In this document: positions 43,570-52,924 of the stretch, piece after piece
Numbering within the stretch: the stretch's first letter is position 1
Layout: every line of letters starts with the position of its first letter
Source: Plantago ovata
Taxonomy: Eukaryota > Streptophyta > Magnoliopsida > Lamiales > Plantaginaceae
Direction: 5' to 3'
DNA: 64,000 nt
Assembly (NCBI GenBank): GCA_028274465.1
Contig: CM051455.1
Coordinates: 67,663,677-67,727,676, forward strand
Notes under the pieces: model-generated
What the model saw: only the letters and a program-made list of their open reading frames with translations
What the model was told of the DNA's origin: nothing
Database searches by the model: none
Translations under genes and position numbers: made by a program

Positions 43570-44251
43570 GCATGGACAGGAGTCGAGTCAAAGACTTTAA
43601 ACAATGGCGCTATCCGGGAGGCGACCCGGGGTTTTTATCGCTTTCTTTACCGCTTTATTGCATGCATTCATACTTGAACAATTTGCTTTTCATATGTGAA
43701 TTTGTTCGTCTCTGTGTCGTATGTGATTATGTTATGTTTGAGTGAGTTTTTTCGAGTGATTTTTTATCTGAAGTTGAGAAAAATGATTTTCGGGGACTAA
43801 AAACCGCATTTTTTTTGAAACGATCGTCTCCCCACCTCAGGAGGTGGGGGGCTAATCGCCCTACGCTCCAGAGGGCGCGCACGCGCGCGCTCCCGTCGCG
43901 CGGGGCGATTCGCCCCGCACCAGGGGCGATTCTCCCAGGCGTGGGGCGAATCGCCCCACGACTTGCAGAGATGAAAAAGCGGGGTTTCTTCCCCTTCTCC
44001 TCATTTTTCTCCATCTTCATCTTCTTAACTCCAAAAACTCCTCCATTTTCAAAATACCTTCAAACCTTCATAACTTCTTCATATTTCCACCAAATTTTGT
44101 GTTCTTTAGTTTCAATCGAAGCCCGTTATGTGCTCTTTCTTTTTATCCGAACAAATCTCTTCCTAGTTCATTCACTCTCCGGATTTGAGGTACTCTCACA
44201 TGAAACCTAATTTTTCAAATTTGGGGGTTTTTTGATTTATGCTTCAATTAA
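43570..44251 (+). other. Spacer of element I with GC palindromes
   Basis: It begins like the C spacer (ACAATGGCGCTATCCGGGAGG, seen also at 11935 and, reversed, in G). It holds the palindrome cluster at 43828-43960, which includes an alternating CGCG run, then a CT-rich tract (43985-44060). No ORF is supported. It ends at the N run. Confidence 0.7.
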
Positions 44252-44351
44252 NNNNNNNNNNNNNNNNNNNNNNNNNNNNNNNNNNNNNNNNNNNNNNNNN
44301 NNNNNNNNNNNNNNNNNNNNNNNNNNNNNNNNNNNNNNNNNNNNNNNNNNN
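44252..44351. other. Assembly gap of 100 N
   Basis: An exact 100-base run of N is a conventional scaffold gap of unknown size. Element I breaks off before it and Tat-like element J resumes after it, so at least the 3' ends of I, J and copy E, and the rest of the RPA70-like gene, are missing here or lie beyond it. Confidence 0.98.
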
Positions 44352-45269
44352 CGCTGAAGGCCCTGAACAGAGCTCCGTGCGAGGGCTACTAGCGCACCAC
44401 CCCCGGTCACTGAATTCACTGATAGCCCACCGTTAGGACCGGGGAGCCTCCTGAAGACCCGAGTATGTTCGGGCTGTTGTAATCTTTTCATTTCTTCTTG
44501 CGTTTATTTCCGAACAATTTCATTTGGCCCTTTGTGGCACTCCTCGTAACATATGTGTTTGTAACATAATTTTTCTGTTGTTGTTTCATCGCTACTCTTT
44601 TCTTTCAATAAAATGTATTGCTCTTCGCTTTCTTACTTATACTTGTGTTCTTACTAATTCCAACTTTTTGTTATGACGTATAACTTGGATAGAGTAGTTA
44701 AACACGTATAAGTTAGAATCGAGAACCAATGTTCTTCGCTACAGCTCTTCGAACTATCAACGTAGATTCTTTTCGCTTCTCGATCGTTTCGACCACTTAG
44801 GAAAGATTCTAAGTGTTGAACTTAGAAAAATTTCCCAGTGGTGAGTTTAGAAAGACTGGAGGTCGCTCTCGATTCAAGCTCCTCCGTTTTTCTTCTTTCG
44901 ATCACTTTGTCTCTCACGTTTTTCTTTTTGAAGGTTCCTGATAAAAACTCTCATAGAGTTTGGAGAGCGGGGAGGGTTCCCTTATCATGGAAATCGAATA
45001 GCTTTATGTCGGTTAAGTAAGCTTTCTCGATCGAGTAGTCTTATTTTTTGAGTATAGTAGCTCTATACTTGAACATTTTCTTGTTGAAAGATAGACATTG
45101 TATTGATTTGTCGGAAATGCAATTACAATGGGGGCTCTTCGGCCGGCTTGCTTACAACAACTTCTTAACAAAAGCAAGGGGTGCTCTCACTTGGACCAGT
45201 GAGGAATCCTCTCGGTCTATCATGGGTTCTTCCAAAAGTTTTCAAAAGCTTTTTCTCTTCTCCACAACT
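44352..45269 (-). other. 3' spacer of Tat-like element J
   Basis: This lies downstream of the pol stop on the minus strand. No gene is seen. The expected polypurine tract and 3' LTR are not present, so they are in the gap. Confidence 0.55.
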
Positions 45270-46490
45270 TCAGCTAAATCTCTGGAGGTTAGAAGTATTC
45301 CATGGATTCTTCAGTACTCTTCCCTCCATGTCTTGAAGACGATAACTTCCGTTGGACCTTGCTTCAATTATCTTGTAGGGGCCTTCCCAATTGGGTTGCA
45401 TCTTCCCAACTTTGCCCAGATGTCTGCTCTTCGGAGTACTAGGTCTCCTACTTGAAGTCTCTTTCTCTCTTACGCCTTTGTTGTAGGTCTTTGCGATGAG
45501 TGCTTGATATCTGAGTATTGGCCAAGGCGTTGGTCCTCCTCGCTTCACTGATTGTCTCCAGGTCGAAGAGTCTCTCTGTATGATTGTCCTCGGGTTGATA
45601 CCCTTGGATTCTGAGGGTTTCCACCGCCACTTCTGCTGGTATGACCGCCTCGGACCCTAAACTAGCGAGAAGGGAGTCTCTCTTGTAGCTGTTTTTGAAG
45701 TAGTGCGGTATGCCCACACCACTCCATCAAGCTCGTCGACCCAGTCCTTGTTGGTGGCGAACCTCTTCTGCAAGTTGTTGACGAGGATTTTGTTGACGGC
45801 TTCTGTTTGCCCATTGGATTGAGGATGTCCTACAGAGGTATACCTCCTCTCAATCTTCATTTCCTTGCACCATTCATTGAATCTTTGGCCACAAAATTGA
45901 GCACCATTATCCGAGATGAGGACCCTTGGCAAGCCAAATCGACACACGATGTTCCTCCATACGAAGTTCATCACTCTTTGTTCGGTGATGGTAGATACTG
46001 CCTCAACTTCCGCCCACTTGCTAAAGTATTCGACCGCAACAATGATGAACTTCTTTTGACCCGTGCCTCTTGGAAAGGGACCGACTATGTCGATGCCCCA
46101 TATGTCGAAAGGGCAAGTGATGGCGATGGGCATGAGAGGTTTCGCCGGGACGTTGATCAAATTGGCGTGCAATTGACACTCCTCGCACTTTCTCACAAAT
46201 TGGGCAGCGTCTTCGCGAACAGTGGGCCAGTAGTATCCTTGTCGAATGACTTTTTGCGCGAGGGTTCTTCCTCCGGCATGGTCTCCGCAACTTCCTCGAT
46301 GCATTTCTCCAAGAAGTTTTTGAACTTCATGCTCGGCGACGCATCTCAAGTAGACTCCCTCGAAAGACCTTTTGTACAAGTAGTCTCCTTGCATGATGTA
46401 TCGAGGAGCTTTTCCCTTGATTCTCCTTGCTTCAGCCTTGTCACGAGGAAGGCTTCCATTTTGAGATATGTTGTTATCTCTTGCATCCAA
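45270..46490 (-). pseudogene. Integrase of Tat-like element J
   Basis: In minus-strand order: an H-H/C-C zinc site (HRGSCGDHAGG near 46300, CEECQ near 46180); the catalytic core with GIDIVGPFPRG (first Asp near 46095), SDNGAQFCG (second Asp near 45915) and QSNGQTEAVNK (Glu near 45810); and a C-terminal GKVGKMQPNWEGPYKI near 45405, ending LQRFS before the stop at 45270. Two frame changes near 45690 and 45510 break it. It catalyses insertion of element cDNA. All three catalytic residues are readable, so decay is recent or partial. Confidence 0.85.
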
Positions 46491-46960
46491 TTCGGTTGAT
46501 CGTCAATTGCCAAGACGTTTGGCTTTGATGACCACAAAGATGATGCGTTGATTCTCATGAGTATCACGTTCCGGGTATCAACTCCTCCGGAGGCTGAAGC
46601 ATACTTTGATAGGGCATCTGCCCTTTGATTGAGATCTCTTGAGAACTTTTCAATCTCACAACTTTCAAATTTTTGAATTTCTTCCGTGATGGCACTCTTG
46701 TACTCAGCCAGTGAGTCTTTCTTGGTTCTGAATTTCCCCGAGATTTGCTTCTCGGCCAGTTGGGAATCGGTGAAGAGATGTAGCTTCTTCACTTGCAATG
46801 ACTTTGCCATACGTAGAGCTATGAGGATGGCTTCATATTCTGCTTCATTGTTGGAGACCGGGAAACTAAGAGTAACAGCGTACTCGAGTTCAGCCCTTCC
46901 GGGACTCTTGAAGTATATTCCTATCCCGCCATTTTTCCTGATGAGGATCCATCAACATGA
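46491..46960 (-). pseudogene. Second RNase H domain of element J
   Basis: HVDGSSSGK near 46945 gives the first Asp; NNEAEYEAILIALRMAK near 46800-46850 the Glu; LFTDSQLAEKQISG near 46770 the next Asp; RADALSKYAS near 46610 the last Asp. This second RNase H after the usual one is a hallmark of the Tat lineage. A frameshift near 46925 splits it from the upstream frame and another lies near 46450. Confidence 0.8.
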
Positions 46961-47900
46961 AGAATCCAGACGTCTCCATGGTCGACTAATTCTTTGGGTT
47001 TTGGAGAGACGGTCTCCGCATCCTTTGGTTCGTCGGTTTTCTCTGTCAGGAACACTTCATGCCTTTTCCTTTTGGTTTGGGACATCGCCTTAAGCTCTTT
47101 TAAAGCATCTTCTAGAGCTTGCATCGGGTTGTTTTGATGGGGTTGCTTTTCGACCATCATCAAAGCACTCTTTGTTTCCGAAGAGTTTTCCTCTGAAGTT
47201 CCTTTTGAGGGATACTCCACGAGGAAGTCGGCTATGACTTGTGCTTTCTTGGCCACGGGTGCTTGGTAGTCGATGTCGTACTCACTTAGTTCAATCGCCC
47301 ATCTTGCCATTCTTCCCGAATTTTCGGGTTTTCCAAGGACTTGCTTGAGAGGTTGCTTTATCAAAACAACAACCTTGTGAGCACCAAAGTAGGGTTTTAA
47401 CCTCCTTGCAGTATAAACGAGGGCAAAGGAAAGCCTCTCGATATCCATGTACCGCGTTTCAGCCCCGACAAGTACTTTGCTCAAGTAGTAGATGGGCAAG
47501 TGGTCGTTCCCTTGGATTCGCACCAAGACCGAGCTGATAGCTTCCCCGGTTGCTGCTAAGTACAAATAGAGTACCTCTCCTTCTACGGGTTTCGACAATA
47601 GAGGAGGAGCGAGTAAGTATTCTTTCAGCTTCTCGAAGGCTTCCTCGCACTCCTTCGTCCACTCGAAGTGGCTGCTCTTTCTCAATACCTTGAAAAAAGG
47701 TAGATTTTTCTCGGCAGACCTTGAGATGAATCCACTCAATGCAATTGATTTTCCGACCAATTGTTGCACCTCATTGATGGATTGAGGTTGTGGAAGATCG
47801 AGGATGGCCTTTATCTTTTCGGGGTTTGCTTCTATTCCTCTTTCTGTCACCATGTAACCGAGGAACTTCCCCCTTTGACTCCAAAGGTACACTTCGCTGG
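46961..47900 (-). pseudogene. RT C-terminus and first RNase H of element J
   Basis: The frame continues RT after a one-base slip near 47870: GKFLGYMVTERGIEANPEK, then the gypsy RNase H region with EWTKECEEAFEKLKEYL, LYLAATGEAISSVLV, IYYLSKVL, YFGAHKVVVL and MARWAIELSEYDIDY. The usual order for Ty3/gypsy is kept. Confidence 0.85.
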
Positions 47901-50900
47901 GTTGAGCTTCATGCCATACTTTCTCAAGATTGAGAAGCATTTTGCCAGGTAACCTACATCTTGCTCCTCGGTCTTGCTCTTGACGAGCATGTCATCGACA
48001 TATACCTCCATTGTTTTACCCAGCTCTTCTTTGAACATCTTGTTAACCAACCTTTGGTAGGTCGCTCCGGCGTTTTTAAGACCAAATGGCATCACATTGA
48101 AGCAATACACATTGCCGTTAGCGAAGAAGGCAGTCTTAGGCACATCATCTTTGGCCATTTTGACCTGGTAGAAGCCCTGGTACGCATCCATGAAACTCAG
48201 GAGGGCGCATCCAGCGGTGGAATCGACCAGCTGATCGATCCGTGGGAGAGGGTACGGATCCTTCGGGCAAAACTTGTTGAGCCTTGTAAAATTGTTGCAC
48301 ATTCGCCATTTCCCCGGACCCTTCTCCACAAGGACCACATTGCATACCCAGTCGGAGTATCTCACTTCCTTGATGTGGCCGGCTTTAAGAAGCCTTTGTA
48401 CTTCCGCTTCTATGATGGCATTATCTTCCGCACTGAAGTCTCTTTGCTTTTCTCTGATGTGGGTGATCGATGGGTCTACGTTCAGACGGTGAACGGCGAC
48501 ACGTGGGTCGATCCCCTTCAGGTCCTCGGTACTCCATGCGAAGATATCGTTGTTATCCTTCAAACATTGGATGAGTTTTATCCTGACTTCAGTGGCCATC
48601 TCTGTGCCAATTTTTGTGACCTTGTCGGCACTTCCTTCGACAATTTGGATTTCTTCTAGGGCTTCTCTTGCTTCAATTTTGTTTTCCTCAAAGAATTTCT
48701 TCTTTTTGGAAGAGGGTGGGACTGGTGGAATCACTTGGTACTCCTCGAGCTCCTTAACAGCTCCTACTAGAGTATCCTTGTCTTTCTTCATGATTGCTTT
48801 TCTTCGCCTAAGTGACGGACTTGGCTTTTTTGATTTTCTCTTCACTCGCCGAACCGTGTAGAAACGATAAGGCGCATTGTGAACAAGGGGTGTTTCCTCG
48901 GACGACTGCCCGGGGTTGGGTTCTCCAATGGCAACCCTCGAAGTGAACTTGGCTGACATAGTGTAGCATTCCCATGCTTCTCGTATGTCTCCTACTTCTT
49001 GTCCAATTCCCAAAGGAGTGGGGAATTTTAGCTTGTTGTGGACTGTGGACACTACGGCTCGGAATTGAGAGAGACCGGGTCGGCCTAGGACTGCAAAATA
49101 ATCAAATGGCATATCGACGACCACAAAAGGAACCTGTTGAGTCACTCGTCTAGGAGCGCTACCCATTGACACCGTGAGGTTGATCATTCCGAGCGGCATG
49201 ATAGGTTGTCCTCCGAATCCTACCAATGCGCTCCTCACTTCTCTGAGCCCTTCCCTTGGGTTCATTTGCATCCTTTTCAAGGTTCCGGTGAAAATCAAGT
49301 TTGCCGAGCACCCAGTGTCGACGAGGATTCTACCCAACTTGTAGGATTGAACATCCAAGGAAACTACAAGTGGGACGCAAGGATCATAGATGTTCCCTCC
49401 TCCGGCATGCTTCAGAGGTATCTCTCTATCATCGAAAGAGATAACGTTGGTTCCCGGTCGCGCGGCTTGAGCATACTTCACATCTCGGACCCTAAGGTTG
49501 TCCGCCGTAATCTCCCTTTGATTACGAGTGTCGTCGCCGGCGGGTCCTCCCGCAATTGTGAGAGTGCGGATGCTTCCATTTACGGGGCGGTTCTCATAAT
49601 TGTTGTAATTATGAATGTCGTCGTCCTGATGGTTTCCTTGGTAAGGGTGCTCGCTCCCACTTCGAGGAGGTGGGGGCAGGAGTGCCAGGGGTTCCTCCTT
49701 CCGGATGTAGTTAACCAATTGACCGTTACGTATCATCCTCTCAATCTCGTTCTTGAGCTCGACACATTCGTCTGAAGTGTGCCCTTTCCCCTTGTGAAAC
49801 TTGCAAAATTTTTCTGAGCTCTTGTTCCTTTGATTTTCCTTAATCGGGGGTGGCCACGAGACGTCTAGCTTCCTCGAGACTATATAGTTCAAGATGTCGG
49901 ATCTTGGCCTATTCAAGTCTGTGTAGTTGCTATATCGTCTTGGAGGTGACCTTCTGGGAGGAGACCTCTTGTCTCTGAAATCGTTTCTTGAGTTGCCCTC
50001 CTTGATCAACCCAAATTTTTGCTCTTTCCTCTGCTTCCCGGGATTTTGGGGGCGAGGAGGGTACTCCTTTTCTTTTTCTTTTTCTTTCCCTTTTTCCTTG
50101 GGAAGATTGGTTCTTACGGTGACCGTTTTTCGGAATTCCTCAGCCTCGAGGAAATCCTTGCAAACTTTGGCAAGTTGTGCTTCATTCTCCACACACGATG
50201 CTGAGAGTACATCTTGGAATTTGATGTTGGTAGTGTTACCATACAAATATTCTTTCCTCTCATTGATCGAGTGATCTTCGACTTGGAGGGCTGCTTCATG
50301 AAAGCGATTGATGAAGTCCCTCAAGTCTTCATTGTTTCTCTGAACAATTTCAGCCAAGTACCTCACCCGTCTCTTGGCGTTCATTACCTTCTCGAATCGT
50401 TTAGAGAACTCCTTACAGAGATCCCTATATGACTTGATGGATCGGTGAGGGAGGCGCGACCACCACTTCATGGCTTCTCCGGAGAGGTTAGCCGGGAAGA
50501 GGAGTGCCTTGGTTCTTGAGTCATGACCGTAAGCATCCATTTTAGTGCCAAATCTTACCAAGTAGTCCTTCGGACAACTTGTTCCATCATAGCTTTCGAA
50601 GGTGGGGAACCCTCTTTCAATTTTGGCTTGGTGGCTTCTGATCTCATCACACAAAGGGCTCGGATCTTGGTCTTGCTCTCTCTCTTGGACAGTTCCTCGA
50701 AGAGTCTCTATCTGAGCATCAAGTGCGGATTTCCTCGCGTTGAGTTCCTCCAGAGTGAGCCTCCTCCCCGTAATCGGGTCGACCAGGGGGGTTACCTTAG
50801 CTACTGTTCTCAATGCTTGATTCTCCTCCACTGCTTCTTGTTGGTTTTGAGGAGTTACCTGGTTGGGAGTAACTTGATTGGGGAGAGCGGGTGGTGTAGC

Positions 50901-51656
50901 GACCACCTGAACTCTATTTTCTTGTTGCGCCACATTTTGTAATGATGCCCGTATTCTTCTGTCAATCAAGTCTCTCAAGTCATCCGGGGCACCTTGGGGT
51001 CCTAACCTCGATTGGATTCTTGATGGTCCAAGTCGAGATTGGATCGGCCTGGTGTTGGCTCTCGAATGTGCTTCATCTTGTGCAACATGTGCTCTTCCTT
51101 GGGATTGACGAGGAGCCACCAGGGTGGCCCGAGGTTGCTCTTGCACCGGGGCCTGTGGTTCTCCTTGAGCTTGTATCTCAGTATTAACCCTAATAGCCTC
51201 ATTACCTCCGACATATCCTTGTAGAGTAAGAAGGAACAGACCGTATTGAGCTTCGCCCATCCCGAAGTCTGATGGTCGGACTACACGTCCATCAGGAAGG
51301 GTGAAGGTCAATGCGGCCGGTTGAGGAGGGTTCACTGCCACGGGAGGTTGGTTGATTGCTACCGGATGAGGCTGCCCCCTAGACTCGGCGTTGTTCGAGA
51401 CTCTCAAAGCTCCATAGGCATTTCCTACCGGGACTCCTTGCGGGTTATTTTCCCCCGATCTTTCATTTTGGGAGTGAGTGACATTAGTAAATGCCCCCTC
51501 CGTGTAATCCCGATTCCTTGCAACATTGTTGTTTCTTGGTTCCCTCGGAACACCATCCGTTCCTCCTCCGCGACCGTTACTAGAGGGACGGCCTCTAGGT
51601 CGAGGAGGGTTCCTGGGTGGTGCATTAGCAAGACGGTTGCTTCTTCTGGGAGGCAT
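47847..51656 (-). CDS. gag-protease-RT polyprotein of Tat-like element J
   Basis: A 1269-residue frame starts at ATG 51654-51656, 67 bases after the primer-binding site. The N-terminus is basic and Pro/Arg-rich. The gag core lies near residues 355-480 (AMKWWSRLPHRSIKSYRDL, FSKRF, NEDLRDFINRFHEAAL). A CKFHKGKGHTSDEC zinc finger lies near 617-630. The protease has LVDTGCSANLIF near 778. RT follows: WRMCNNFTRLNKFCPKDPYP, FMDAYQGFYQVKM, FGLKNAGATYQRLV and YVDDMLVKS near 1217. A slip near the 3' end drops it out of frame. The organisation and sequence resemble the Tat/Retand group. Long open coding suggests a relatively young copy. Confidence 0.9.
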   Translation of the reverse strand: MPPRRSNRLANAPPRNPPRPRGRPSSNGRGGGTDGVPREPRNNNVARNRDYTEGAFTNVTHSQNERSGENNPQGVPVGNAYGALRVSNNAESRGQPHPVAINQPPVAVNPPQPAALTFTLPDGRVVRPSDFGMGEAQYGLFLLTLQGYVGGNEAIRVNTEIQAQGEPQAPVQEQPRATLVAPRQSQGRAHVAQDEAHSRANTRPIQSRLGPSRIQSRLGPQGAPDDLRDLIDRRIRASLQNVAQQENRVQVVATPPALPNQVTPNQVTPQNQQEAVEENQALRTVAKVTPLVDPITGRRLTLEELNARKSALDAQIETLRGTVQEREQDQDPSPLCDEIRSHQAKIERGFPTFESYDGTSCPKDYLVRFGTKMDAYGHDSRTKALLFPANLSGEAMKWWSRLPHRSIKSYRDLCKEFSKRFEKVMNAKRRVRYLAEIVQRNNEDLRDFINRFHEAALQVEDHSINERKEYLYGNTTNIKFQDVLSASCVENEAQLAKVCKDFLEAEEFRKTVTVRTNLPKEKGKEKEKEKEYPPRPQNPGKQRKEQKFGLIKEGNSRNDFRDKRSPPRRSPPRRYSNYTDLNRPRSDILNYIVSRKLDVSWPPPIKENQRNKSSEKFCKFHKGKGHTSDECVELKNEIERMIRNGQLVNYIRKEEPLALLPPPPRSGSEHPYQGNHQDDDIHNYNNYENRPVNGSIRTLTIAGGPAGDDTRNQREITADNLRVRDVKYAQAARPGTNVISFDDREIPLKHAGGGNIYDPCVPLVVSLDVQSYKLGRILVDTGCSANLIFTGTLKRMQMNPREGLREVRSALVGFGGQPIMPLGMINLTVSMGSAPRRVTQQVPFVVVDMPFDYFAVLGRPGLSQFRAVVSTVHNKLKFPTPLGIGQEVGDIREAWECYTMSAKFTSRVAIGEPNPGQSSEETPLVHNAPYRFYTVRRVKRKSKKPSPSLRRRKAIMKKDKDTLVGAVKELEEYQVIPPVPPSSKKKKFFEENKIEAREALEEIQIVEGSADKVTKIGTEMATEVRIKLIQCLKDNNDIFAWSTEDLKGIDPRVAVHRLNVDPSITHIREKQRDFSAEDNAIIEAEVQRLLKAGHIKEVRYSDWVCNVVLVEKGPGKWRMCNNFTRLNKFCPKDPYPLPRIDQLVDSTAGCALLSFMDAYQGFYQVKMAKDDVPKTAFFANGNVYCFNVMPFGLKNAGATYQRLVNKMFKEELGKTMEVYVDDMLVKSKTEEQDVGYLAKCFSILRKYGMKLNPAKCTFGVKGGSSSVTW

Positions 51657-51723
51657 ATTCGTGAAGTGTCACGAGGAGGAATGTGGCTTGACCAGTAGGG
51701 CAAGGAATGACCATTCGTGTCGA

Positions 51724-51741
51724 TTCCCACAGACGGCGCCA
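51724..51741 (-). other. Primer-binding site of element J
   Basis: The minus strand reads TGGCGCCGTCTGTGGGAA two bases after the LTR. This sequence is typical of Tat-like elements. Confidence 0.85.
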
Positions 51742-51743
51742 AA

Positions 51744-52495
51744 TGTTGGTGGGTAATTCGTGTTTCTTTCTAAGTTCGCAATGAGTCGCTAGTCTAAGTC
51801 ATTCTAGTTCTTCTTCTTGTAGTATCACTCTGAGATGGGAAATGAGCCTTCTTGTGGCTTCCTCGTACCTGAAATAGACTAGAGGGGGAGGTTAGTGACT
51901 CTTGCCCGGTCTGTAAGGTATCAGACCGGAGAGGCGACTTTACGAGTAGGGAGTTGTGAGGCTTCCCTAGTATGAGTAGTAAATGTGGTGCTCGAGTGGT
52001 GCTATTAATGCTTACTGTTGAGGAGTAAATGAGGCCTTTATATACTTGTGGCCCTTCAACTTCCGGTCGCGTAGGATCACGCCACGTGTACGGCTAGGAT
52101 TGAGGCCTTCCTCGGCCCAGGCCCATTAAGGAGGTCCGTGGGCCTTGGCCCAAGGGAGCAACCATGGCTGGTCGCTCGGGGTCCTCGTGCCTTCCTTGTG
52201 CGTGGATGATGCGAGTAGTGTCCTGCTCAGTTTCTGTCAAGGAGCGTTACCTTGATGTAAGGTCTCCTCGGGCCCGAGAGATGCTCCTCGAGCTCACTGG
52301 CAGCTTTGTCCTTGTGAGGAGCTTATTTTGAGGGTTGTCCTCCCAGTGATGGTCGAACCTTGTGTTGGTCGATCCACACCTTAGTGACATACTTGGGTGT
52401 GGTCGTGCCCTTTGAGGGACGGCCTATGATGCTTTGTCGCGCTCTTAGACCGCTCCAGTTCGTACATGCGGACTGGACATATTTCAACACTAACA
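51744..52495 (-). repeat. 5' LTR of Tat-like element J
   Basis: On the minus strand it runs from TGTTAGTGTTGAAATATG (52495) to CACCAACA (51744), 752 bases. A TATA box (TATATAAA on the minus strand) lies at 52037-52044. It ends exactly inside an exon of the RPA70-like gene. The adjoining five bases ACAGC are the candidate target duplication. Confidence 0.88.
52037..52044 (-). promoter_or_regulatory. LTR TATA box of element J
   Basis: The minus strand reads AGTATATAAAGGCC, about 290 bases upstream of the LTR end. It is the only good TATA match in the LTR. Confidence 0.6.
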
Positions 52496-52870
52496 ACAGC
52501 ATTAAAGCATGTGGCACGGATCTCACCTCCACCAGAATCCAACACATCAAACGAAAACACTTTACCATGCCCTTTCTCAGTGTTGAAGTGTCGTACCTCA
52601 TTTTTTCCAGTAACTCGACCTTTAATAATCCAATTACGATTAAATGGAGTCAGAGCAGAAATGGGAGTAAAATTATTTAATTTCATTTTCAACTTGTTTG
52701 CTTCATTCAATGAAATTGGATTCATCCTCGACTTCTGCATTTGGTTGTCAGCTTGTGCAAGAGGTCTTGTGGTTTGAGAAACTTCTTGTTGTGCATTGAC
52801 AAACACACTTGAACTACCAGTACATGTTGAATCTATCAAGATAGTTCTGAATCCCACAATAGTAATGATC
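52496..52870 (-). pseudogene. RPA70-like gene, exon 2 (cut by element J)
   Basis: A 3' splice site (TTTTTTCAG before GATCATTAC) opens the exon at 52870. It reads IITIVGF, a linker with QQEVSQTTRP, then the start of the first ssDNA-binding OB fold: FTPISALTPFNRNWIIKGRV, EVRHFN, GKVFSFDVLDSGGGEIRATC, FNAV. This closely follows plant replication protein A large subunit. Element J interrupts it after AATGCTGT. The remaining OB folds and the C-terminal zinc domain are not in the window. RPA binds ssDNA in replication and repair; this copy is broken. Confidence 0.85.
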
Positions 52871-52924
52871 CTGAAAAAAGAAAAAAAAATGATATGATAA
52901 GTTATAACATGCATGGACAGTGGT

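Larger units (their letters stand above)
39955..44251 (+). mobile_element. Athila-like element I (3' part lost in the gap)
   Basis: A 5' LTR, primer-binding site, gag, protease and part of the spacer are present. As in C and G, no pol follows the protease in the visible part. It inserted into intron 1 of the copia ORF copy; the left flank is AGATA and the right end is beyond the gap. The LTR start is TGATGAATGTG, one base off the family TGATGAACG. Confidence 0.85.

Noticed and set aside
47961-48659. Long plus-strand ORF antisense to the RT of element J
   Set aside because: It is a mirror of the well-supported minus-strand polyprotein.
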